A stretch of 13,141 nucleotides of DNA from an uncultured Desulfurobacterium sp. (GTDB lineage: Bacteria; Aquificota; Aquificia; Desulfurobacteriales; Desulfurobacteriaceae). Position 1 is the stretch's first letter. Every line of letters starts with the position of its first letter. Positions 7,909 through 13,141 of this stretch are shown here, piece after piece. The position numbers were made by a program, and so were the translations under genes. Under the pieces are notes generated by a model that was not told where the DNA came from, ran no database searches, and was given only the letters and a program-made list of their open reading frames with translations. Location: the NCBI GenBank assembly GCA_913055135.1, contig CAJXJV010000015.1, forward strand, positions 1-13,141, given 5' to 3'.

Positions 7909-9023
7909 GACAGTTCCCTCTTTTTAAAGAAGAATAGTGTTAAGGAAAAAAGGGCAAAAAAGAAGAAAATAAGAATTCCAACATCCCTCAACAGGTAGTC
8001 AATAGGAGAATTTTTAAAGAAAATCCCTTTAAGGAATCTCAAATAGTAGAAGGTTGGTATGGAGTGAGCCATGAAAAGTGCGCCTCTGTCCATAGATGAA
8101 ACAGGGGTTAAGTAACCAGAGTAAAGCATTGAAGGAACAATTGTTAAAATAGCAGTTCCTATGAAAGCAGCAGCCTGAGAACTGAAAAAAGAAGAAATCA
8201 GTATTCCAAAAGCCACTGCAACGGATAAATAAGCCACAGTTCCTATTGAAAGAGTGAGTATATCTCCCTTTGGTCTGACTCCAAAAAGGAACAGGACCAT
8301 AGAAAGAGTAACAAGGAAAATCAGAAAAGAGACAAAAATACCTGAAACCATTTTCCCTAAGAGGAACTCAAGTTTTGTAATTGAAGAGGAGTAAATATTG
8401 TAAATAGAACCTGACTCTTTCTCTTTTACTATCAGTAAAGCAGAAAAAACAGCTGGAGATATTAGAAGAGCAATTGCAAGAGTCCCAACGGCAACGATTT
8501 TATCCTGATTGAGAGATTCGTTAAACCAGTATCTCGTTCTAATATCACACAGTAAATTGTTTCCTTTTTCTTTTAATCTTTTCAATGTTTCATTTTGAAC
8601 TGTAGCTCTTATGTAACTCTTTATCACTTCTGCCCTGTAAGGAAAGGTTCCATCTATTAATGCCTGAAATTTAGCGATTTTGCCTTCTTTAAAACGTTTT
8701 TCAAAACTAAAAGGGAAAATAAGGACAAATCTCACTTCACCGTCTGTTAGCACTCTATCTATCTCCACTTCAGAATTCAGATATCCAGTGAGTTTGAAAT
8801 ACTCTCTATTCTCGGCAAATTCCGAAACGATTTTCCTCGAGAGGTTGGAATGGTCGTAGTCAAGAACAGCAAAGGGAACGTGTTTAACGTCAAGTTTTAA
8901 ACCGTAACCGAAGACAATCATTATAAGAATTGGGACAAGGAAAACAGTAACAAGCGCCACTCTGTCCCTAAAAAGCTCCTTCAACTCTTTAACAATTATT
9001 GCTTTAATTTTCCTTACCTTCAC
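7905..9023 (-). CDS. ABC-2 type permease, first membrane subunit (YbhS-like)
   Basis: Inner-membrane subunit of the same exporter. The 372 residues hold an N-terminal membrane segment (about 23-42, FLVPILIMIVFGYGL), an extracytoplasmic domain (about 43-175), and five further membrane segments (about 176-198, 225-248, 255-278, 284-303, 345-366). The loop EKESGSIYNIYSSSITKLEFLLGK (201-224) is the conserved ABC-2 coupling region, and SMLYSGYLTPVSSM precedes the final loop. The start is GTG at 9023, inside the end of the ATPase gene (20 nt overlap), with AGGTGG 6 nt upstream. No in-frame ATG near the N-terminus fits better. It is followed by the second permease with a 4 nt overlap. The pairing of two different half-permeases with one double ATPase matches ybhS/ybhR. 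Substrate cannot be told from sequence. Confidence 0.9.
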   Translation of the reverse strand: MKVRKIKAIIVKELKELFRDRVALVTVFLVPILIMIVFGYGLKLDVKHVPFAVLDYDHSNLSRKIVSEFAENREYFKLTGYLNSEVEIDRVLTDGEVRFVLIFPFSFEKRFKEGKIAKFQALIDGTFPYRAEVIKSYIRATVQNETLKRLKEKGNNLLCDIRTRYWFNESLNQDKIVAVGTLAIALLISPAVFSALLIVKEKESGSIYNIYSSSITKLEFLLGKMVSGIFVSFLIFLVTLSMVLFLFGVRPKGDILTLSIGTVAYLSVAVAFGILISSFFSSQAAAFIGTAILTIVPSMLYSGYLTPVSSMDRGALFMAHSIPTFYYLRFLKGIFFKNSPIDYLLRDVGILIFFFFALFSLTLFFFKKRELS

Positions 9024-10692
9024 TCTCTTCCACCTTAAAAACGAAGACGTCTTCCATTGTTATCTCTGATTTTGTTTGAGACATAGCAACCTCTTTTTTC
9101 AACTCGTCAGGAGTTCCAAGAGCGATAATTTTTCCCCTGTTCATCATCAAAATTCTGTCACAGTATTCCGCTTCATTCATGTAATGGGTAGTAACGATTA
9201 CTGTAGTTCCAAATTTTCTGGAAACTCCCCTTATAAGTTGCCAGAAAACGTCTCTCTCAACTGGATCAACTCCAGAAGTTGGTTCATCAAGGAAAAGTAT
9301 TGCAGGAGAGTGAATAAGAGCAGATAGAAGAGCAACTCTCTGCTTTATTCCAAGGGGAAGGTTCTTAACAATTTCTCTTTCAAACTTCCTAAGTCCAAGA
9401 GAAGAGGAAACACTGTCAAAAATCTCTTTAACTTTTGAAGGTTTAACACCGTAAACACTTCCCCAGAGAATTAGGTTTTCTATTACCGTAAGGTCGCTGT
9501 AAAGAGAAAATTTCTGTGACATGTAGCCTATAAGGTTTTTAAAGTTATTTTCTCTGTCGGCTACCCGTATTTTCCCTTCTGTAGGAGAGTAGAGTCCGAT
9601 TATGGTTTTAATGAGGGTAGTTTTACCAGCTCCATTTGGACCAAGAAAAGCAAAGATTTCCCCTCTTCTAACAGTAAAGGAGACGTTATCAACTGCAGTG
9701 AACTTTCCAAATTTTTTCGTTACCCCTTCAACAGATATGGCTATATCTGGCACTTCAACTTTTGGCTTAAACTCTTCTGGAACCTCCACCCTAACAAGTC
9801 CGATTTTCTCAACAAAAACATCTTCAAGATTTGGCTTAACTTTCTTAATAGAAACGTTAAGATCTTTTAAAATTTCTCTAAGCTTTCCTTCTGAAGAAAC
9901 TACTCTTAGCTTATTTCCTTTGAAACGAGGGGTCTTTGAAATAGTCCATGCTCTGTGGTAAGCCTCTTCAATATCTTTCCCTTCAACTACGAAAACTTCA
10001 AGGTCAACTTTAGTCAGCTCTTCAGGGGTTCCTTTAAAGAGTTCCTTCCCCTTTTCCATGAAGAGAATTCCTGTTCCTCTCTCTGCTTCATCAAGGTAGG
10101 AGGTTGAGACGATTACCGTAGTTCCGCCTCTGCTAAACCTGTAAATCAATTTCCAGATTTCCCTTCTTGAAAGGGGGTCAACTCCTGTAGTAGGTTCATC
10201 GAGGACAAGGAGTTTGGGTTTATGAATTAAAGAACAACAGATACCAAGCTTTTGCATCATACCACCAGAGAGCTTCCCTGCTTTTCTACGTTTGAAGGAA
10301 TATAGACCGGTAATCTTTAAAAGTTCCTCCTTTCTCTTTTCTTTCTCTTCTAAAGGAACTCCATAGAGCTCAGCAAAAAAGTCGATATTCTCTTCAACAG
10401 AAAGCTTGTGGTAAAGATTTTGTCCCAATCCTTGAGGCATAAAGGAGATTTTCTCTTTTATCCTCTCAAACTCCCTTTCTTTATTTGGGTCTTCTCCAAA
10501 TACTCTAAGGTTTCCTTCTTTATAACCTTTAACTCCACAAATTGCTTTAAGGATTGAAGATTTTCCAGCACCATCCGGTCCTATTAAAACAAACACTTCT
10601 CCTTCTTTAACCGAGAAAGAGATTCCATTTACGGCTATGACTTTACCTCTTCTGTAGGTAACTACAAGTTCTTCAGCTTCTACCACATTCAT
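9004..10692 (-). CDS. ABC transporter ATP-binding protein, two fused nucleotide-binding domains (YbhF-like)
   Basis: Cytoplasmic ATPase that powers the exporter formed with the two downstream permeases. The 562 residues carry two complete nucleotide-binding domains. Domain 1: Walker A GPDGAGKS (38-45), Q-loop Gln87, signature LSGGM (141-145), Walker B LLVLDE (161-166). Domain 2: Walker A GPNGAGKT (351-358), Q-loop Gln393, signature LPLGI (445-449), Walker B ILFLDE (465-470), H-loop His503. Domain 1 has Ser198 where the H-loop histidine should be (STSYLDEAE), and domain 2 has a non-consensus signature. Since ATP sites form between Walker A of one domain and the signature of the other, one site should be consensus and the other degenerate. 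The ATG overlaps the TGA of the HlyD gene (ATGA, 10689-10692), indicating translational coupling. The double-domain form with an HlyD gene upstream and two permeases downstream fits YbhF/RbbA-type efflux systems. Confidence 0.93.
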   Translation of the reverse strand: MNVVEAEELVVTYRRGKVIAVNGISFSVKEGEVFVLIGPDGAGKSSILKAICGVKGYKEGNLRVFGEDPNKEREFERIKEKISFMPQGLGQNLYHKLSVEENIDFFAELYGVPLEEKEKRKEELLKITGLYSFKRRKAGKLSGGMMQKLGICCSLIHKPKLLVLDEPTTGVDPLSRREIWKLIYRFSRGGTTVIVSTSYLDEAERGTGILFMEKGKELFKGTPEELTKVDLEVFVVEGKDIEEAYHRAWTISKTPRFKGNKLRVVSSEGKLREILKDLNVSIKKVKPNLEDVFVEKIGLVRVEVPEEFKPKVEVPDIAISVEGVTKKFGKFTAVDNVSFTVRRGEIFAFLGPNGAGKTTLIKTIIGLYSPTEGKIRVADRENNFKNLIGYMSQKFSLYSDLTVIENLILWGSVYGVKPSKVKEIFDSVSSSLGLRKFEREIVKNLPLGIKQRVALLSALIHSPAILFLDEPTSGVDPVERDVFWQLIRGVSRKFGTTVIVTTHYMNEAEYCDRILMMNRGKIIALGTPDELKKEVAMSQTKSEITMEDVFVFKVEESEGKEN

Positions 10693-11915
10693 GGCAGCTT
10701 CTCTAAGGGAATAAAACAGTCAGCAGGCATTCCCGGTTTTAAAACGTGTTTCGGGTTCTCAAGAAGTTTCAGTTTTACCCGGAAAACCTCTTTAACTCTT
10801 TCTTCTTTTGTTTGAACATCTTTTGGAGTAAATTCTGCTCTGCTGCTTATAAAGGTAACCTTTACTGGAAACCTTTTTCCAGGATAAGCATCAACAGTGA
10901 TGTATCCCTTCTGTCCTATTCTGATGAGCCCCAATTTGTTCTCCGGGATATAACCTTCAAAATAGAGGTTGTCTAAGTTGTAAATGGTAAATAGCTTCTG
11001 CCCTGCTGCTATAACTTCTCCCGGCTCAACAAGACGTTCAGCTATTGTTCCAGATATTGGAGACTTTATCTCAAGCTCAGAAAGAATAGCTTTAATTTTC
11101 TCAACAACTCCTTCGGCACTCTTTACCTGCTCCTTTAGAGTATTTACCTCCTCCTCTTTTGCCTTGATTGTTTCTCTAAGAGCTTCTATCTCCTTTTTAA
11201 GAGAAGAGACTTCAAGTCTTTTTGCAACAGCTATAGAAATCTCTTTTTCTGCCGCCTCCAAATTGGCTTTAGCAATTTTCATTTCTGCTTTAGCTCTATC
11301 AAGCAGTGCTTTTGCTCTCGCAAACTCCAGTTTCACAGCATCAAACTTGCTTTCAGAAATTACCCTCCTCCTATAGAGAGTGCTGAACCTTTCAAAGTCC
11401 TTCTTTGCCTTCTCGTAAGTTGCCACAGCCTCCTTAAGTCCTGCCTCTGCCATTTTAAGAGACTCAAATGCAGCTCTTCTTTTATCCTGTGCCATCTTTA
11501 CAGCAAGAGAAGTTGTTTTCTCTGCTTCTTTCAACTTCTCTTTGGAAGCCAACAGTTTCTTTTGAAGGATTGCTACCTCTTTTTCTTTAGCTTTAACCGT
11601 TGCAATAAGGCTTCTATATCTTGCCAGAGCTGATTTAAGCTCAGCTCTTACTTCTTTAGAAGAAAGAGTTGTAAGAACTTCTCCTGCTTTGACGTTGTCA
11701 CCTTCATCGTGAAACACCGTCTTAACCTTACCTGAATACTTTGCTGCAACATCGTATTGGTCACCTTCTACTCTACCGTTGAGGTAGAGGTAATTTTCTT
11801 CTTTATTCGTCCCCCATTGACAAGAAAAGAACAAAATTGCAAGCAGAAGCAAGATGAATTCTACATACCTTATGTTGTGTCTATATTTTCTGTGTTTTCT
11901 TCTTTTTCCTTTCAT
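10689..11915 (-). CDS. HlyD/membrane-fusion-type periplasmic adaptor (YbhG-like)
   Basis: Adaptor that would bridge the ABC permeases to an outer-membrane channel across the periplasm. The 408 residues run: basic N-terminus, one hydrophobic segment (about 17-31) ending in FFSC, a biotinyl-lipoyl half-motif (about 57-85, VAAKYSGKVKTVFHDEGDNV), a long coiled-coil hairpin (about 87-278, rich in Ala/Lys/Glu heptads), the second lipoyl half (about 281-311, IKSPISGTIAERLVEPGEV), and a beta-barrel domain with FTPKDVQTKEERVKEVFRVK and LKPGMPADCFI typical of YbhG/YhiI relatives. Cys32 after the hydrophobic stretch could be a lipoprotein cysteine, but the lipobox is loose, so anchoring by an uncleaved segment is equally possible. 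The ATG at 11915 has no Shine-Dalgarno sequence; an extended -10 box lies 9 nt upstream. It is the first gene of the operon. No outer-membrane TolC-type gene is in the window. Confidence 0.9.
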   Translation of the reverse strand: MKGKRRKHRKYRHNIRYVEFILLLLAILFFSCQWGTNKEENYLYLNGRVEGDQYDVAAKYSGKVKTVFHDEGDNVKAGEVLTTLSSKEVRAELKSALARYRSLIATVKAKEKEVAILQKKLLASKEKLKEAEKTTSLAVKMAQDKRRAAFESLKMAEAGLKEAVATYEKAKKDFERFSTLYRRRVISESKFDAVKLEFARAKALLDRAKAEMKIAKANLEAAEKEISIAVAKRLEVSSLKKEIEALRETIKAKEEEVNTLKEQVKSAEGVVEKIKAILSELEIKSPISGTIAERLVEPGEVIAAGQKLFTIYNLDNLYFEGYIPENKLGLIRIGQKGYITVDAYPGKRFPVKVTFISSRAEFTPKDVQTKEERVKEVFRVKLKLLENPKHVLKPGMPADCFIPLEKLP

Positions 11916-11924
11916 GATACTAAC

Positions 11925-11933
11925 ATTTTATCA
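11925..11933 (-). promoter_or_regulatory. Extended -10 promoter for the efflux operon
   Basis: On the minus strand TGATAAAAT fits the extended -10 form (TGn plus TAAAAT). Its end is 9 nt from the HlyD ATG at 11915, so transcription would start about 3 nt before the codon. There is no good -35 at 16-18 nt and no Shine-Dalgarno sequence. Predicted from sequence only. Confidence 0.5.
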
Positions 11934-11974
11934 GCTTCTGAACGGAATACCCTTTTTAAAGTGGCAAGTTGGGT

Positions 11975-11983
11975 TGATATAAT
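11975..11983 (+). promoter_or_regulatory. Extended -10 promoter for the nuclease-like gene
   Basis: TGATATAAT is a perfect extended -10 (TGn plus TATAAT at 11978-11983). The ATG at 11990 is 7 nt past the box, where transcription normally starts, predicting a leaderless mRNA. The TGA at 11975-11977 is also the upstream in-frame stop, so no earlier start exists. A weak TTTAAA (11955-11960) is the only -35 candidate. Confidence 0.6.
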
Positions 11984-11991
11984 AGCGCTAT
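11982..11991. repeat. 10-bp perfect palindrome at predicted transcription start
   Basis: ATAGCGCTAT is its own reverse complement, overlaps the last bases of the -10 box and covers the first two bases of the start codon at 11990. It is well placed for an operator, but a single 10-mer could be chance. Confidence 0.3.
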
Positions 11992-12778
11992 GGCTGTCTT
12001 TAGCTGCTACGTAGATGTTGAACGGTTCCTGGGTGAGCCAGTTAAGGAACTGGTTCGCTTTCTCGTCTGCCTGCGGAAGAAGGAGAGAATTCCAGTTATC
12101 ACCCAGATTGCCCGTTTCTTTCAGCATGTTGATCACGTCTTTCAATTCTACCGCTTTAGAAATGAGAGGAAGGAGGAGTTCCTCAACCATCTTCCTATCT
12201 CCTTTTCAGAGAAGAGGATCCTCTGGAACCTGCTTGAGAACTTTTTTTTAAAACACTCTGAAAACGCATCTGGCAGACCCATTCCCCAGGATGACCTCAT
12301 AGCCCTGAGAAAGGGAAGGCTCTTTGAGGAACTTGTTTTCCATCTTGGTCCCGTTGAAAAGGAGAAAGTGGAGCTAACCTCTATGCATTGCCAACCCATG
12401 GTAAACAGGAAGAGGCTTCCAGTTTACTGTAGGGAGAGAGAGCTCTCGGGAAAAAACCTTGACGTTGTTTTCTGGGGTAAAGAGTACATCGAAGGGTACG
12501 AGTGCAAGGGAAACGTAAAGTTCTTTTTAGAGTTTGGTCTGAGAAGTGGAGAGAGAGCCAGGAAGGTAAAGGAGAAGGTTCTCTACCTCAACCAGCTCTC
12601 GAAAACCCTTAAAAAGTTTTTCTCCGACGTCAGGATATACCTTGCCAGCTTCGCTCCGGACATTGACCTTAAAAAGTGCGAGGAACTCTGCAACAGATGG
12701 GTTTTAGAGTGCGGAGACCCCGGCCTCCATTTTAAGATAATTACCGTTGAGGAGTTCCTTTCCCATCTACCGACTTGA
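11990..12778 (+). CDS. Orphan protein with possible PD-(D/E)XK nuclease-like core
   Basis: I do not recognise this 262-residue protein as a named family. Its C-terminal part has the layout of a PD-(D/E)XK nuclease fold: a helix KGRLFEELVFHL with Glu113/Glu114, a strand with Asp158 (NLDVVF), then a strand with Glu171-Cys-Lys173 (GYECKGN), followed by a long Lys/Arg-rich helix (about 185-212) and a strand VRIYLASFA (214-222). This order and the D-x12-E-x-K spacing suit a metal-dependent nuclease, but that is inference from motifs. There is no signal peptide or membrane segment, so it is probably cytoplasmic. There are eight cysteines. The ATG at 11990 is the only usable start: a stop lies at 11975, and the next in-frame starts (near 12365-12385) would remove the helix. 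No Shine-Dalgarno sequence is seen; a leaderless transcript from the -10 box at 11978 fits. Arginine codons are CGN in 5 of the first 6, then AGA/AGG in all 15 that follow, so the N-terminal part may differ in origin. It is divergent from the efflux operon, with no partner gene on its strand. Confidence 0.75.
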   Translation: MAVFSCYVDVERFLGEPVKELVRFLVCLRKKERIPVITQIARFFQHVDHVFQFYRFRNERKEEFLNHLPISFSEKRILWNLLENFFLKHSENASGRPIPQDDLIALRKGRLFEELVFHLGPVEKEKVELTSMHCQPMVNRKRLPVYCRERELSGKNLDVVFWGKEYIEGYECKGNVKFFLEFGLRSGERARKVKEKVLYLNQLSKTLKKFFSDVRIYLASFAPDIDLKKCEELCNRWVLECGDPGLHFKIITVEEFLSHLPT

Positions 12779-12793
12779 GTGTTGCAACGACAC
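12779..12793 (+). terminator. Possible small hairpin after the nuclease-like gene
   Basis: GTGTTG (12779-12784), loop CAA, CGACAC (12788-12793), one T-G wobble, directly after the stop codon. No T-run follows on the + strand. A run of eight T on the minus strand (12807-12814) lies past the EAL stop without a clear hairpin before it. Weak. Confidence 0.25.
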
Positions 12794-12818
12794 CTACCTC
12801 CTGCATAAAAAAAAGTCT

Positions 12819-13141
12819 TTACGGGAGAACCTTAGGTTTACTGAAAAAGTATCCTTGTACATATAGTGTTTCTAACTGATTTTCCTTTGCAATCCGTTCA
12901 AGTTCTCCTTTTACGTCCTCAGTCTCTACATATTCAGCAACAATTTTTACATTCTTTATCTTGGCAAACTGTAAAACACACGAAATAAAAGCTAAATCGA
13001 GTTTGTTTGATTTCATGTCCTTGACTATTGATCCATCAATTTTTAAACCATCTATTGGAAGTTCCTTGAGTAAGTTATAGTTTGCATATTTAACTCCAAA
13101 ATCATCTATAAAAATAGACGTTCCTTTCTCTTTAAGAAATT
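12819..13141 (-). CDS. EAL-domain protein (cyclic-di-GMP phosphodiesterase type), C-terminal fragment
   Basis: The C-terminal 106 residues of an EAL domain; the gene continues beyond the right edge of the window. The full domain hydrolyses cyclic-di-GMP to pGpG, lowering this second messenger, or in degenerate forms binds it. Visible in order: IDDFGVKYANYNLL (residues 11-24 of the fragment), with the DDFG metal/loop-6 motif; LPIDGLKIDGSIVKDM (27-42), with the conserved lysine; IVAEYVETED (66-75); and VQGYFFSKP (94-102), the family's C-terminal hallmark. The acidic residues and lysine expected in this half are present, so activity is possible. The usual DFGxGY is DFGVKY here and AEGVET is AEYVET, both mild variants. 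The Glu-Ala-Leu motif itself and any N-terminal sensor or GGDEF domain are outside the window. It converges on the nuclease-like gene with a 40 nt gap. Confidence 0.93.
   Translation of the reverse strand, partial: FLKEKGTSIFIDDFGVKYANYNLLKELPIDGLKIDGSIVKDMKSNKLDLAFISCVLQFAKIKNVKIVAEYVETEDVKGELERIAKENQLETLYVQGYFFSKPKVLP

Noticed and set aside
11931..11941. Inverted repeat TCAG-CTT-CTGA near the HlyD -10 box as an operator.
   Set aside because: Only 4 bp arms with no extension; expected by chance at this length.
12148..12399. An 83-codon minus-strand frame inside the nuclease-like gene.
   Set aside because: Its translation is Ser/Phe/Arg-rich with no motif, and it lies opposite the more protein-like part of the + gene.
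12739..12804. Short minus-strand frame of 21 codons beginning MQEVGVVATL, downstream of the EAL stop.
   Set aside because: It looks protein-like but is very short, has no ribosome site, and runs into the end of the + gene.
1..13141. Search by eye for CRISPR repeats, tRNA/rRNA genes, transposases and terminal inverted repeats.
   Set aside because: No regularly spaced direct repeats, no RNA-gene signatures and no recombinase or transposase motifs; nearly all of the sequence is protein-coding.

Overview
The window reads as a chromosomal segment of a chemolithoautotrophic, probably thermophilic bacterium of the Aquificota. Desulfurobacteriaceae or Hydrogenothermaceae fit best. The evidence is a contiguous block of reductive TCA (rTCA) cycle genes that includes two-subunit ATP-citrate lyase, together with proteins rich in Lys/Glu and arginine codons that are mostly AGA/AGG. 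From general knowledge, the Aquificaceae proper use citryl-CoA synthetase plus citryl-CoA lyase instead, whereas the other two families use ATP-citrate lyase. The taxon is an inference; no rRNA or other marker gene is present.

Positions 1-6793 (+ strand) form a carbon-fixation block. It holds the 3' two thirds of an aconitase gene, a monomeric-type NADP isocitrate dehydrogenase, and the small (ATP-grasp, AclB) and large (AclA) subunits of ATP-citrate lyase. Run reductively, the products carboxylate 2-oxoglutarate to isocitrate (Icd), isomerise it to citrate (Acn) and cleave citrate to acetyl-CoA and oxaloacetate (AclAB). These are the last three steps of the cycle, encoded side by side. Three very similar G5/C5 hairpins follow acn, icd and aclA, but none lies between aclB and aclA. 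They may tune read-through or protect 3' ends.

Positions 6823-11915 (- strand) are a compact four-gene efflux operon. In transcription order it encodes an HlyD-type periplasmic adaptor, a double ATP-binding ABC protein and two ABC-2 permeases, all joined by 4-20 nt overlaps. Order and architecture match the E. coli ybhG-ybhF-ybhS-ybhR type. Its two ATP sites look asymmetric: one is consensus, and one is degenerate in both the H-loop and the signature. It converges on aclA across a 29 nt gap holding a GNRA-capped hairpin.

Positions 11916-11989 are a divergent promoter region. Each strand carries an extended -10 box (TGnTATAAT and TGnTAAAAT) almost touching the start codon, which predicts leaderless or nearly leaderless transcripts. 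On the + strand follows a 262-residue orphan protein with a plausible PD-(D/E)XK nuclease-like core (11990-12778). Its first 200 nt overlap an in-register antisense reading frame that has a strong Shine-Dalgarno sequence and an ATGA junction with the HlyD gene, and arginine codon use changes there. The window ends in the C-terminal half of an EAL-domain (cyclic-di-GMP phosphodiesterase-type) protein on the - strand.

I found no tRNA, rRNA, CRISPR array, insertion sequence or other mobile element.
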